A stretch of DNA of 64,000 nucleotides from Megaera sp965229545 (GTDB lineage Bacteria > Pseudomonadota > Alphaproteobacteria > Rickettsiales > Rickettsiaceae): NCBI GenBank assembly GCA_965229545.1, contig OZ245887.1, forward strand, positions 558,001 to 622,000. The letters are read 5' to 3'. The notes under the pieces were generated by a model. The model saw nothing but the letters and a program-made list of their open reading frames with translations. It had not been told where the DNA came from and did no database searches. Position numbers and translations under genes: made by a program. Shown here one piece after another: positions 9,649 through 19,142 of this stretch. How positions within the stretch are numbered: position 1 is the stretch's first letter; every line of letters begins with the position of its first letter.

Positions 9649-11439
9649 TTAGTTTATAAAAAATTCACTTAACTTACTTAGCTCTTTAGAAGTTTCCTGA
9701 ATTTCCTTGAAATAAGAAGATGCCTTGAGTCTAACCTCTTCTTTGTTACTATTCATTATCTTAATGTATTCTTGTTTTAATAACAGTAAATAGTATTTTT
9801 TACTTAATAAATCAAAAAGTAGCTCGCAATTTGCTTTATTTTTTTCAATAAAAATTGAATCTAGAAAAATTTTCTTGGGATCAGATAATACTAAAAAAAC
9901 GCTATAAAATCCAGTTCTTTCTGCAAGTTCCTTGATCTTATTTTCATTAATATCATCATACCTGTCAATTTGACTAATATACCATTCCTTGAATTCGTTA
10001 AAATCAAGTTGTGATAGATTTAAATCTAACACAAACTCTCTGATTCTGGGAATTTTCAGAAGTTGTGGAAATTTTATAATAAAACTACATAAAGATAATT
10101 CCAGCACTTCTATTTCGGAGTACTCCTTATCACTATTATTTTCAATATACGTCTTATTATTATTCTTTAATTCCTTACTTATTCTGCTTTTATTATAAAA
10201 GTTATGCCATATCTGATCCTTGAAATAACGACGAAAATTAGCTGAGAGTACCTTGTCTTTTATCTGCAAACATACAGTTTCTAATGTATTTTCTAAAACA
10301 GCTTTAGATTCTGCAGAAAAAAAACTCTTCCCTTTATATTCGTTTAACCAAAGAGCTTCCGATAAATTTATTCTTTCTGTAAGTAACCTATTAAAAAATT
10401 CAATACCATCTGACTTAATAACTTCATCTGGATCTTTGGAACTCGGTAACCTCACGAAAGAAATTTTTTTATCATGAGCAATCATCGGAAGTGCTGTATC
10501 AATTACCCTGCGGCTTGCTCTTTGCCCAGCATTGTCGCCATCAAGGCAAATTACAATTTCATCACCAGAGCGCCACAATTTTTGGAGATGTTTTTCTGTT
10601 ACCGATGTACCAAGGCTTGCAACAGCTTCATTTATCCCTGCCTGATGTAAGGCAATCACATCCATATAACCTTCGACTACAATTGAGTAATTTTTTTTAT
10701 AAGCAGCACTGATAGCGATATTTTCTCCATACATTGTTTCGCTTTTTTTAAACACTAAAGTTTCCGGAGAATTTATATATTTGGGCATACTATCTCCAAT
10801 AGCCCTTCCCCCGAATCCTACAATTCTATTATAGGTATTTCTAATAGGAAAGATTATTCTGTTATTAAATATCTCATAAATTCTACCATCTTCTTTCTTG
10901 CCGACTAACCCTGAATTTAATAAAATTGTCAACGGAATAGATTTTTTTTCAAAATAATTAATTAGAAGTCCTTTTCCCGGTGCATAACCTATAGAAAATT
11001 GGCTTTTGATATTTTTACCAATACCGCGGGCTAGCAAATATTCCTCAACTTCCTCGTTAATCTGGTCAGAAAAATAAGCAGAGGCTAATTCTAGAACATT
11101 ATATATTTGTTCTGCTTCATCATACTCTTCTTTTTGAGCAGCAGTCATTTTTGGTAGATCGATCGAATTTTCTTGGGCTATTTTTATTGCAGCTTCTTTA
11201 TAGCTAAGGCCTGTAGTTTCGGCTACAAACTTGATAATGTCACCATGGGCACCGCAACCAAAACAGTGGTAAAACCTTTTTGCATCATTAACGGTAAAAG
11301 AAGGAGTTTTTTCAGAATGAAATGGGCATACTCCTAAATATTCATTCCCCTTTCTGGTTAAAGAAACCTTTTGCTTTACTATATCGGAAGCTCTAAGTTG
11401 ATTTCTTAAGTAATTATAAAATTCTACAGGAATTATCAT
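9649..11439 (-). CDS. dnaG: DNA primase
   Basis: Makes RNA primers for lagging-strand synthesis with DnaB. The N-terminal CHC2 zinc finger is seen as CPFHSEKTPSF and FYHCFGCGAHGD. The TOPRIM core has VVEGYMDVIALHQAG with the acidic glutamate, and CLDGDNAGQRA with the DxD-like pair. The C-terminal DnaB-binding part is lysine-rich and poorly conserved, as usual. The 596 residues fit the family. It precedes rpoD and follows the polyprenol-kinase-like gene by 4 bases. Confidence 0.95.
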   Translation of the reverse strand: MIIPVEFYNYLRNQLRASDIVKQKVSLTRKGNEYLGVCPFHSEKTPSFTVNDAKRFYHCFGCGAHGDIIKFVAETTGLSYKEAAIKIAQENSIDLPKMTAAQKEEYDEAEQIYNVLELASAYFSDQINEEVEEYLLARGIGKNIKSQFSIGYAPGKGLLINYFEKKSIPLTILLNSGLVGKKEDGRIYEIFNNRIIFPIRNTYNRIVGFGGRAIGDSMPKYINSPETLVFKKSETMYGENIAISAAYKKNYSIVVEGYMDVIALHQAGINEAVASLGTSVTEKHLQKLWRSGDEIVICLDGDNAGQRASRRVIDTALPMIAHDKKISFVRLPSSKDPDEVIKSDGIEFFNRLLTERINLSEALWLNEYKGKSFFSAESKAVLENTLETVCLQIKDKVLSANFRRYFKDQIWHNFYNKSRISKELKNNNKTYIENNSDKEYSEIEVLELSLCSFIIKFPQLLKIPRIREFVLDLNLSQLDFNEFKEWYISQIDRYDDINENKIKELAERTGFYSVFLVLSDPKKIFLDSIFIEKNKANCELLFDLLSKKYYLLLLKQEYIKIMNSNKEEVRLKASSYFKEIQETSKELSKLSEFFIN

Positions 11440-11443
11440 AAAT

Positions 11444-12058
11444 TTAAAAAACTAGACCCAGAATTACCGTTGTTAAACAATAACAAAGAGGAATAGATAA
11501 ATTGTCGTTAATTTCTACTTGATCCGCATAAAATTCAGCTAAGGTAGCTATAAGAGAGCTAAAAATTATGATAATAAAACTTGTAGAGTGACTTATAAAA
11601 AAATAGATTACTATGCTAATAAAGATACTGGAAGCAAAAAACGCTCCGGCACCTACTAAAGATTTGCCGTTCTGTAGTGGCATTCCATATTTCATTCCTA
11701 TTAATGCCGCCATGCAATCAGATATGATCAGAATGAGCCATGAAGTAATTACTAGACCTTTAGAAAAAAACAAACAACTTATTAACAGACCAAGAACCAT
11801 GTAACTTGCTCCACTCAGCTTATAGGAACCTGTTTTTTCTCTATTTCTGAGAAACTTATTAAAAAATTTATCAACTAGCTCTTTAATTTTCTGATTACGA
11901 TGCCTAAATATATCGACATAGAGCGTAAATACAGTAAGTGTTAACAGTAATATGCTCATACTTACTTTTGAAATAAAAGCATAAACTAAAGGAAATATTA
12001 ACCCGTATAAATGAAAAATTTTTCGCTCGACTTCAAAATTAAAATTTTTATTATGCAT
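11444..12058 (-). CDS. Polyprenol/diacylglycerol kinase-like membrane protein (SEC59/dolichol kinase family)
   Basis: Integral membrane protein of 204 residues with about six or seven hydrophobic segments. The family signature is visible as ERKIFHLYG near the N-terminus and SDCMAALIGMKYG with GKSLVGAGAFF in the second half, as in CTP-dependent polyprenol kinases and phytol kinases. The substrate in bacteria is not settled; a phosphatidate cytidylyltransferase-like activity is an alternative. The gene ends 4 bases before dnaG, so it is probably first in that operon. It diverges from greA. Confidence 0.72.
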   Translation of the reverse strand: MHNKNFNFEVERKIFHLYGLIFPLVYAFISKVSMSILLLTLTVFTLYVDIFRHRNQKIKELVDKFFNKFLRNREKTGSYKLSGASYMVLGLLISCLFFSKGLVITSWLILIISDCMAALIGMKYGMPLQNGKSLVGAGAFFASSIFISIVIYFFISHSTSFIIIIFSSLIATLAEFYADQVEINDNLSIPLCYCLTTVILGLVF

Positions 12059-12131
12059 AAATTTTTAGCTAATTTGACAAACTCAACTAGTCTAAATATA
12101 CTTCAAATCTCAACTTAAACAAGACATAATT

Positions 12132-12620
12132 ATGGTCAAATTCCCTATCACTAAAAAAGGCTTTGAACTCCTGGAAAAAGAAATTAAATATTTGAAACAC
12201 GTGGAGAGGCCTGCAATTATTGAAGCTATTTCAACAGCACGGGATTTTGGCGATTTATCGGAGAATGCAGAATATCACGCAGCCCGAGAAAAACAGAGCT
12301 TTGTCGAAGGGCGAATTTTAGATTTAGAAGATAAACTTTCAAGAGCTGAAATTATTGATATCTCTAAGTTATCAAAAGATAGTATTAAATTCGGTGCTAC
12401 TGTCAAATTAGTCGACGACGACACAGAAGAAAAGGTAACATATGTAATAGTTGGTGAGTATGAAGCTGATATTACTAAGAAGCGAGTATCGATCCAGTCT
12501 CCAATTGCAAAAGGGCTCATCGGCAAGTCTGTAGGTGATATTGTAGAAATATCAACCCCTAAAGGAGATAAAGTATTTGAAATATTAGAAATTTCATATC
12601 CGGAGATAGATGTGGGTTAA
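12132..12620 (+). CDS. greA: Transcription elongation factor GreA
   Basis: Rescues backtracked RNA polymerase by stimulating transcript cleavage. The N-terminal coiled coil carries the acidic tip GDLSENAEYHAAREKQ near residue 42, and the FKBP-like C-terminal domain ends with SPIAKGLIGKSVGD. The 162-residue length is standard. Its stop codon is built into the stem of a rho-independent terminator. It is divergent from the polyprenol-kinase-like gene and separated from rpoH by 66 bases. Confidence 0.95.
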   Translation: MVKFPITKKGFELLEKEIKYLKHVERPAIIEAISTARDFGDLSENAEYHAAREKQSFVEGRILDLEDKLSRAEIIDISKLSKDSIKFGATVKLVDDDTEEKVTYVIVGEYEADITKKRVSIQSPIAKGLIGKSVGDIVEISTPKGDKVFEILEISYPEIDVG

Positions 12621-12640
12621 GCATTTTTTGCTTAATTTTT
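12617..12640 (+). terminator. greA: Rho-independent terminator of greA
   Basis: TTAAGCA and TGCTTAA form a perfect 7-bp stem around a TTTTT loop, followed at once by TTTTT. The greA stop codon TAA lies in the upstream arm. It separates greA from rpoH, which has its own -10-like element just downstream. The stem has low GC content, so efficiency may be modest. Confidence 0.6.
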
Positions 12641-12654
12641 GAAATAAATTATGC

Positions 12655-12660
12655 TATAAT
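12655..12660 (+). promoter_or_regulatory. rpoH: Probable -10 element of the rpoH promoter
   Basis: A perfect TATAAT lies 26 bases before the rpoH ATG, and a weak TTAATT sits 17 bases upstream of it as a possible -35. Its position just after the greA terminator supports separate transcription of rpoH. In so AT-rich a genome single hexamers occur by chance, so confidence is moderate. Confidence 0.4.
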
Positions 12661-12686
12661 GATCGTATGAAAGTTAGAGGTATTAT

Positions 12687-13586
12687 ATGTCTAATATAAA
12701 CTTACCTGTTATCTCGACTAGTTCAGGATTTAATAAGTATTTACAAGAAATAAACAATATCCCTTCTTTAACCAAAGAAGAAGAGTTTTTGCTTGCTAAA
12801 AATTACCTTGAAAATAATGACCTGGAAGCAGCTCAGAGGCTTGTCCTTAGCCATCTAAAACTAGTTGTAAAAATCGCTCTTAAGTACAAGAACTACGGTT
12901 TACCTTTACCTGAACTTGTATCAGAAGGGAACATCGGTTTAATGCAAGCAGTGAAAAAATATGATCATAAACTTGGTTTTAGACTATCTACTTATGCTAT
13001 GTGGTGGATAAAAGCTTCCATCCAGGAATATGTACTTAAATCATGGTCACTTGTAAAAATTGGCACCACTTCAGCCCAAAAAAAATTATTTTTTAGTCTC
13101 GGTAAGATTAAACATCGAATAGTTAATACTTATGCCCGGGCGATTAATGACCAGGATTATCAAGAAATGGCAGATGAACTTGGTGTGTCCCTTAAGGAAG
13201 TATTAGAAATGGATCAACGTATGTCTGGTCCTGATATTTCCCTTAATCGTTCTGCAAATCGTGAAGATGAAAATGCCGAGGTCATTGAATTTTTACCTGA
13301 ACAGAAACCGAATCAGGAAATTTCTTTACTGCAAAAACAAGATGCAGAAAACAAAAAATTGGTATTAGCCGAGGCAATGAAAATTTTAAATGAAAGGGAA
13401 GTTAAAATTTTAACGGCTAGAAAACTCAATTATTCACCTGAAACACTTGATAGTTTAAGCGCTGAATATAATATTTCAAAAGAACGGGTAAGACAGATAG
13501 AAACCAGGGCATTTGAGAAGTTACAGAATTATGTATTAGCTAGAGTTTCTAGGGACGGCCAACTAGTAAAAACTATATCAGGATAA
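12687..13586 (+). CDS. rpoH: Alternative sigma factor RpoH (sigma-32)
   Basis: Heat-shock sigma factor that directs RNA polymerase to chaperone and protease promoters. Region 2 is visible as LVLSHLKLVVKIALKYKNYG and SEGNIGLMQAVKKYDHKLGF, with STYAMWWIKASIQEYVL. The 'QKKLFFSLGKIK' segment is the RpoH box, which separates it from RpoD. Region 4 ends with SAEYNISKERVRQIETRAFEK. The 299 residues are normal. The gene stands alone, followed by a 446-base gap. Confidence 0.95.
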   Translation: MSNINLPVISTSSGFNKYLQEINNIPSLTKEEEFLLAKNYLENNDLEAAQRLVLSHLKLVVKIALKYKNYGLPLPELVSEGNIGLMQAVKKYDHKLGFRLSTYAMWWIKASIQEYVLKSWSLVKIGTTSAQKKLFFSLGKIKHRIVNTYARAINDQDYQEMADELGVSLKEVLEMDQRMSGPDISLNRSANREDENAEVIEFLPEQKPNQEISLLQKQDAENKKLVLAEAMKILNEREVKILTARKLNYSPETLDSLSAEYNISKERVRQIETRAFEKLQNYVLARVSRDGQLVKTISG

Positions 13587-14032
13587 CTTTTTTATAAAAC
13601 CCCTAATAAAAAACTATTAAAGAAAATAATGTAACCAATAAAGTATTAGTTTTTTATCAAGAAATAGACAAAAATATTTTTTTATAAGGCTATTTGGTCA
13701 TTAATATTTGCTGTTGCAAGTTTTTTTCTGAGAACCACAATTTTTAAACTGGCTTTTTTCAAAAATTATGTTATAATTATATCCACTGATTTAGATTTTA
13801 AATATTATGATAAAGCGAAAACATTTTTAGTTTAATTATCTGCCGCTCAAAACTGAGCTTTCCGAGTTTCTCTAGAATTTGTTTTTATTGTTTTATTATG
13901 TACCAGTCTTGTATAACTTTCCTTACTTATCTCCTCCTTACTCTTAAGTTGTTGATGACTCGAAAACGTCCTTGATAATTTTTAAACCAATTACTTAAAA
14001 AACATCAAAATTAACTTAAAATTAAAATTATT
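13587..14032. other. Intergenic gap, no gene seen
   Basis: I found no coding frame of useful length, tRNA, or known structured RNA in these 446 bases between rpoH and the AGCS symporter. A TATAAT at 13772-13777 could be a -10 element, but it has no convincing -35 and lies about 255 bases from the next start. The stretch may hold the 5' leader of the symporter gene or decayed sequence. Confidence 0.5.
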
Positions 14033-15340
14033 ATGGACTATTCATTTGATATCATTGCCTCATTAAATTCCTTATACTGGGGTTATATAGGTTGGGCAGT
14101 AATCTGCGCTTCAGGATTTTATTTTACTATAATATCTAGAGGTTTCCAGTTCCGGGCTATTGGCAATTTCAAAAAAAATATAAAGGATATTTTACAAGAA
14201 GGTGGTAATAAAGCTAATGGCGGAATTCATCCAATAAAACTTTATTTTGCCTCGGTGGGAGGAATGGTAGGACTTGGAAATATTATCGTCATAAGCACTG
14301 CGCTCATGATTGGCGGCCCGGGAAGCATTTTTTGGACTATAATCGCTTCAATCTGCGGAATGCTAATAAAATATTCAGAAATATATCTGGGGGTAAAGCA
14401 TCGCCAGCCAAATAAAAATGGCGGATTTGATGGTGGACCTATGTATTACCTGCGTGATACTTTTAAAAACAACTACATACCCTGTATTGCGGCTTTTCTT
14501 ATATGTTTATACGGTGTGGAAACCTACCAATTTTTAGTGCTGGTAGACAGAATTGAACATAGTTTTGAATTGAATAGAATGGCCGTAATTTTAGGACTAT
14601 TAGCATTGGTTATATATAGTTCTATTGGCGGCGTAAAAAGACTCGCTAGTATATGCACTATAATAATGCCTATATTTATGCTTATTTATGTTTTTATAGC
14701 TTTATACATTATTGTCAGTAATATACATATCCTGCCAGAATTTTTTGCTACCGTCATTACTTCTGCTTTTTCCGGACATGCTCCAATAGGAGGTTTCATC
14801 GGCAGTAGTATGATCTTAGCTACATACCACGGCATGTCCAAAACTGTTTATTCCGGAGATATTGGTATCGGTTATGATTCCATAGTCCAAAGTGAAACTA
14901 CTATAGTCAATCCGGAAAAACAAGCTACTTTAGCTATATATGCATTATTTACCGATACTCTCATATGTATTCTCACTAATACTATGCTTGGGGTAACCGG
15001 TGCATGGCATAAACTTAATCATTTGGATGAAACGACAATAATTTTACAGACGATAGCTAATTACTTTCCATACAGCGATTTATTTGTAACTTTATTATTA
15101 TTTTTTGCCGGGTTTACAACTATAATCGCTTATTTAACAACCGGTACAAAATGTGCAAAATATTTAAGTCCTAAATATGGTAAAGTAATATATTTAATGT
15201 ATGCTATATTTGCCTTTATATTTTTCTGTAATTTTTCTCAAGATAAAGTTATTGTAGTAATGGGCTTACTCAGCGGAATTCTTGTATTGATAAATGTATG
15301 TGGAATGATAAAATTGCGGAAAGAAATTAAGTTTAATTGA
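14033..15340 (+). CDS. Alanine/glycine:cation symporter (AGCS family)
   Basis: Inner-membrane secondary transporter that takes up alanine or glycine with Na+ or H+. It has about ten to eleven hydrophobic segments over 435 residues. Family motifs seen: GGMVGLGNIIVISTAL near residue 76 and GGFDGGPMYYLRD near residue 129, with SGDIGIGYDSIVQSE near residue 275. An amino-acid importer fits a cytosolic parasite that relies on host metabolites. Substrate choice between alanine, glycine and others is inference. It is followed 24 bases later by the anchored unknown gene. Confidence 0.88.
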   Translation: MDYSFDIIASLNSLYWGYIGWAVICASGFYFTIISRGFQFRAIGNFKKNIKDILQEGGNKANGGIHPIKLYFASVGGMVGLGNIIVISTALMIGGPGSIFWTIIASICGMLIKYSEIYLGVKHRQPNKNGGFDGGPMYYLRDTFKNNYIPCIAAFLICLYGVETYQFLVLVDRIEHSFELNRMAVILGLLALVIYSSIGGVKRLASICTIIMPIFMLIYVFIALYIIVSNIHILPEFFATVITSAFSGHAPIGGFIGSSMILATYHGMSKTVYSGDIGIGYDSIVQSETTIVNPEKQATLAIYALFTDTLICILTNTMLGVTGAWHKLNHLDETTIILQTIANYFPYSDLFVTLLLFFAGFTTIIAYLTTGTKCAKYLSPKYGKVIYLMYAIFAFIFFCNFSQDKVIVVMGLLSGILVLINVCGMIKLRKEIKFN

Positions 15341-15364
15341 GTAAATATTTATATAATTAAAAGT

Positions 15365-17062
15365 ATGAAGAAGAAAATTGGAATTTTAGCGGTCGTTGCG
15401 GTTTTGGGAATAACGTGGTTTGTACTTGCAAATAAATTTGAAGATAAAGTACGTACTGTATACTTACCGATTTTACAGGAACAAAAAGAAAAAAGGCTAA
15501 TTGAAGTAGATTTGGATAGTATTAAAATTCATAAATATAAGTTTGCTGTAGCAATAACAAATTTTGTTATTTTCCCAAAATCCGATATTTTTCAGACTAA
15601 ACTAGATGGAATTTCTCTCTTCTATAATCCTCTAACTAAAGATATTTCAGTTTCTTCTTTTGGAGACAAAGTTTCTATTGGCTCCGGTGAAACTGAAATA
15701 TATATAGCTAAACCGTCTTTTTCTACCAAAATTAGCGGTTCTATTTTTCAAGGTAATATGAATGATATTCATGTTACCTTTAATAGTGCACCCCAGCAGA
15801 TTTTAAGATCAGCTGACCAATTACCTCTTATTACAGATAAGGGGACTTCTTATGAAATTATAGGAAAATTAGATGAAAAAACTAATCAGTACCTACTAAA
15901 ATTGCTAGCAAATACTAAAGGTATAAGTATAACTCACGACTATTTTAAATGGTCCCATCAATTAACTAGTAAAAATTTTGAAATCACTCAAGAAGATCAG
16001 CCGTTAACGGATTTCTTAAATGACATTGCTGCTGATTATTACTATGCAACTGTACCAGATAATTTAATTGACTTTAACATGAATGTTTCAATAACAGCGA
16101 ATGAGAGTCATTTGGAAAACATTTTCAAATTTATTCAAGGCAAAATCCGTTTTGAAGAATTAGTCTCAACGTTGGCTAAAAATTTCAATCCACATAAGGA
16201 ATTATTTGATATCGCAATACTTGCTTCTTATGGCAATAACTTATTTAACAATAAACTTTCATTTAATCTTTCCGGAGATGGTATGGAGGTAAAAGGCAAT
16301 TTTGATATTGAAGATAACAAAAATTACCCAAAAGATAAGGTGGAAGAAATTGCAAAATTAACCGCTGAATTGCTAAGTAAAATTTTTAATAAAATAACTA
16401 AAGGCAACTTAATTAAGTCCAAAGGTTTAAAGACAGAAGATTTCATGAATTTGGCACATAGTCTTATTGATATAAAAAACACCAAATTCAGCACTAATTT
16501 AACCTATGAAATTGAAAATTCGATTACTGATGTGAACCTACATTTGAGCATGAATGAATATAGCATGGATTTAGCGATTAGTAATAAAGACAAGGGACGC
16601 TATAATGGGATTTTGGCATTATCTGATCCTTTTAAAATCATAAATGCAAAAACAAAATTTGCTCATGAAATAGCCTTACCACTAATAGAGAAAATGAGCG
16701 GTGATGATAAAACCAGTTTAAATATTATGCAAAAATATATTAGTAATATTGAAAGTAATGCTTTTGAAGCTTTAAGGGTTTTCAGCAAAATACCGGAGTT
16801 AACACAAGGCGATAAATTTGAAGCAGATTTCAGTTATGAGCCAAAAGGCTTTAGCCTAAAAATCAATAATAAATCATTTTTGAAAATTATTACCGACGAG
16901 AAAATAGTTAAGTTTCTAAGAGGATTTTCTACTCTGGAAGATAATCGGACCTCGCCAGAAGCCGAAGCTTCAAGTGAAGAGCATCAGGAATCAGTATTAC
17001 CTAATGAAGAAATTCCGGCAAGTTCAACAAATAATAATAGCCAAGTTAATTCTATTCCATGA
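15365..17062 (+). CDS. Membrane-anchored protein of unknown function
   Basis: I do not recognise a named family with confidence. The 565 residues begin with a short basic stretch and one hydrophobic segment (about residues 5-22), so the protein is probably an inner-membrane-anchored periplasmic protein. The body is mixed alpha/beta without cysteines in a motif, faintly like DUF945/DUF2125-type periplasmic proteins. The last 45 residues are rich in E, S, P and N, probably disordered. Its stop overlaps the hisS start by 4 bases (ATGA), so translation is likely coupled. Confidence 0.7.
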   Translation: MKKKIGILAVVAVLGITWFVLANKFEDKVRTVYLPILQEQKEKRLIEVDLDSIKIHKYKFAVAITNFVIFPKSDIFQTKLDGISLFYNPLTKDISVSSFGDKVSIGSGETEIYIAKPSFSTKISGSIFQGNMNDIHVTFNSAPQQILRSADQLPLITDKGTSYEIIGKLDEKTNQYLLKLLANTKGISITHDYFKWSHQLTSKNFEITQEDQPLTDFLNDIAADYYYATVPDNLIDFNMNVSITANESHLENIFKFIQGKIRFEELVSTLAKNFNPHKELFDIAILASYGNNLFNNKLSFNLSGDGMEVKGNFDIEDNKNYPKDKVEEIAKLTAELLSKIFNKITKGNLIKSKGLKTEDFMNLAHSLIDIKNTKFSTNLTYEIENSITDVNLHLSMNEYSMDLAISNKDKGRYNGILALSDPFKIINAKTKFAHEIALPLIEKMSGDDKTSLNIMQKYISNIESNAFEALRVFSKIPELTQGDKFEADFSYEPKGFSLKINNKSFLKIITDEKIVKFLRGFSTLEDNRTSPEAEASSEEHQESVLPNEEIPASSTNNNSQVNSIP

Positions 17063-18318
17063 CCGATAAACTACAATCTCTAAGAGGAATGAAAGACCTC
17101 TTAGGTGAGGATTTTAAGCTTCATAGCTATATCATAGATACTGCCAAAAAAATAACTTCCTTATATTGTTATGAGGGTGCAAGTACTCCTATACTGGAAT
17201 ATACAAAAGTTTTTGACCGTACCCTTGGCGATAGTTCGGATGTTGTCAGTAAGGAAATGTACAGTTTTCTAGACAGAAGCGGCGAAAGCGTAGCCCTTAG
17301 ACCGGAATTTACTGCAGGTATTATGAGAGCTTTTATTTTGAATGGACTTCACCAGAAGATTCCTTTAAAATTATTTTCTTATGGTCCGGTATTTCGGTAC
17401 GACCGCCCTCAAGCAGGACGGCAAAGGCAGTTTCATCAAATTAATTGTGAATATATAGGTTCTTGCGAACCATATTCTGATGCCGAGAATATTAAACTTG
17501 CTCTGCATTTACTAGAGGAGCTAAATATACTTGATAATATAACCCTTGAAATAAACTCACTTGGTTGCCAAAATTCGAGGTCTTCATACCAGGAAGCACT
17601 AATCAACTACTTTAGTAAATATGAAAATGAACTCTCAAGCGATAGTAAGGAAAGATTAAGAAAAAAACCTCTCCGTATACTTGATTCAAAAGATGCAAAA
17701 GATAAAAAAATAGCAGCAGAAGCTCCTTTTATTGCTGATTACTATACAACTGAATCAAAGGCTTATTTCGATAAAGTACTCGGTTATTTAGATATTTTAA
17801 ATATTAATTACAAGGTAAATCCAAGATTAGCAAGAGGCCTTGATTATTATTGTCATACAGCATTTGAATTGACTACTGATAAATTGGGAACCCAAAATGC
17901 AGTAGGCGGCGGCGGAAGATATGATTATCTGTGTAAATTAATGGGAGGGACAGATGTTCCTGCCGTTGGTTTTGGTTTGGGTATTGAACGCTTAGCTTTA
18001 ATGATGCTGCTCAAAAATCATCAAAGTAAAAAATCAGCACCAATTTATCTAATTCCGATCGGCCAGGAATGCGAAAACTACATTATTATATTAGCTGATT
18101 TCCTAAGATCGAATTCTATTCAGGTCACAATTGAACTAAAAGGTAAAGTACAAAAAAGAATGGAAAAAGCACTAAAGGATGGTGCTAATTATGTTATATT
18201 TGCCGGTACTGACGAGATGCAAAACAATAACTTCAAATTAAGGCTTTTAGATAAAAAAGAGGAAAGGTTTCTTTCCGCTCAGCAGATTTTAGACCTTATA
18301 AAAGTTGCACATAATTAA
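17059..18318 (+). CDS. hisS: Histidine--tRNA ligase
   Basis: Class II aminoacyl-tRNA synthetase that charges tRNA-His. Motif 2 is seen as FRYDRPQAGRQRQFHQINCE near residue 113, the histidine A loop as RLARGLDYYCHTAFE near residue 256, and motif 3 as GFGLGIERLALM. The C-terminal anticodon-binding domain starts near residue 330. The 419 residues are normal. It overlaps the upstream anchored protein by 4 bases. Confidence 0.95.
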   Translation: MTDKLQSLRGMKDLLGEDFKLHSYIIDTAKKITSLYCYEGASTPILEYTKVFDRTLGDSSDVVSKEMYSFLDRSGESVALRPEFTAGIMRAFILNGLHQKIPLKLFSYGPVFRYDRPQAGRQRQFHQINCEYIGSCEPYSDAENIKLALHLLEELNILDNITLEINSLGCQNSRSSYQEALINYFSKYENELSSDSKERLRKKPLRILDSKDAKDKKIAAEAPFIADYYTTESKAYFDKVLGYLDILNINYKVNPRLARGLDYYCHTAFELTTDKLGTQNAVGGGGRYDYLCKLMGGTDVPAVGFGLGIERLALMMLLKNHQSKKSAPIYLIPIGQECENYIIILADFLRSNSIQVTIELKGKVQKRMEKALKDGANYVIFAGTDEMQNNNFKLRLLDKKEERFLSAQQILDLIKVAHN

Positions 18319-18444
18319 TATGACTTTTTAGATAAAGCTATTTCCATAATTTTATTTTTACCCAGCTGTAAGAAACTTAAAGAAGGGCTTAAGCTAGGTA
18401 TTTTTCAAATAGTGAAGTACTAATTATTTACTATAATAATAAAA

Positions 18445-18774
18445 CTAAACATTGAATGAATTGCCGCAACCACATTTCGCAGTTGCATTTGGATTGGATA
18501 TTTGAAAATAAGCACTTCCCAATTCTTCAATAAATTCTAATTTGCATTTTTCTAAAAACTGTTGAGATAAAGGATCTATAGCAATTTTTATTCCGTATTT
18601 TTCTAAAACAAAATCATCAGCATTGATTCGGTCAATTAAATTATAATTATACATAAAGCCTGAACAGCCTCCGCCATCTACAGAAACTCTAATCGCTATC
18701 TTATTTTCCGGTTCGTTTTTTAGCAGTTCAGAAATACGTAAGGCCGCACTCTGGCTTACATCAAAATTTATCAT
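18445..18774 (-). CDS. erpA: A-type iron-sulfur carrier (ErpA/IscA family)
   Basis: Carries Fe-S clusters from the scaffold to target enzymes. The three conserved cysteines are present: GGGCSGFMYNY near residue 37 and AKCGCGNSF at the C-terminus. The 109 residues are normal. It is a second A-type protein besides the one in the isc operon at 36.6 kb, so an ErpA-like role is likely, but the assignment among ErpA, IscA and SufA is by context. It stands apart from isc and 84 bases before infA on the same strand. Confidence 0.82.
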   Translation of the reverse strand: MINFDVSQSAALRISELLKNEPENKIAIRVSVDGGGCSGFMYNYNLIDRINADDFVLEKYGIKIAIDPLSQQFLEKCKLEFIEELGSAYFQISNPNATAKCGCGNSFNV

Positions 18775-18857
18775 TTCAAGGATAGATTCACTATTTTAAG
18801 ATAAGTTCCAGGTAATTTTAGTACCTTAAAAAAAACTTCAACAATTTTTAGGTTAAG

Positions 18858-19073
18858 CTAGCTACGATGTATAACCCTACCTTTTGTTAAGTCATATGGA
18901 GTCATTTCCACCTTAACTTTGTCACCAGCCAAAATACGAATACGATTTTTTCTCATTTTACCAGAAGTATGGGCAATAATCTCATGCCCATTTTCAAGAA
19001 CAACCCTGAAATGAGCATTAGGTAAAAGCTCTAATACTTTTCCGTCAAATTGAAGTAATTCCTCTTTTGCCAT
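18858..19073 (-). CDS. infA: Translation initiation factor IF-1
   Basis: Small OB-fold factor that occupies the ribosomal A site during initiation. The 71-residue sequence matches the family along its length, with LELLPNAHFRV, NGHEIIAHTSGKMRKNRIRI and the C-terminal LTKGRVIHRS. It is intact. It lies between the unknown membrane protein gene and erpA, all on the minus strand. Confidence 0.96.
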   Translation of the reverse strand: MAKEELLQFDGKVLELLPNAHFRVVLENGHEIIAHTSGKMRKNRIRILAGDKVKVEMTPYDLTKGRVIHRS

Positions 19074-19142
19074 TCTTTTTGCAAATAAATTATGCGGGGA
19101 CTATAACAAATATCTGCTTTCAAAACAAGAACTAATTAATTT

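Noticed and set aside
13587..14032. Small RNA or riboswitch ahead of the AGCS symporter
   Set aside because: No known riboswitch core, no stable GC stem and no terminator structure could be seen.
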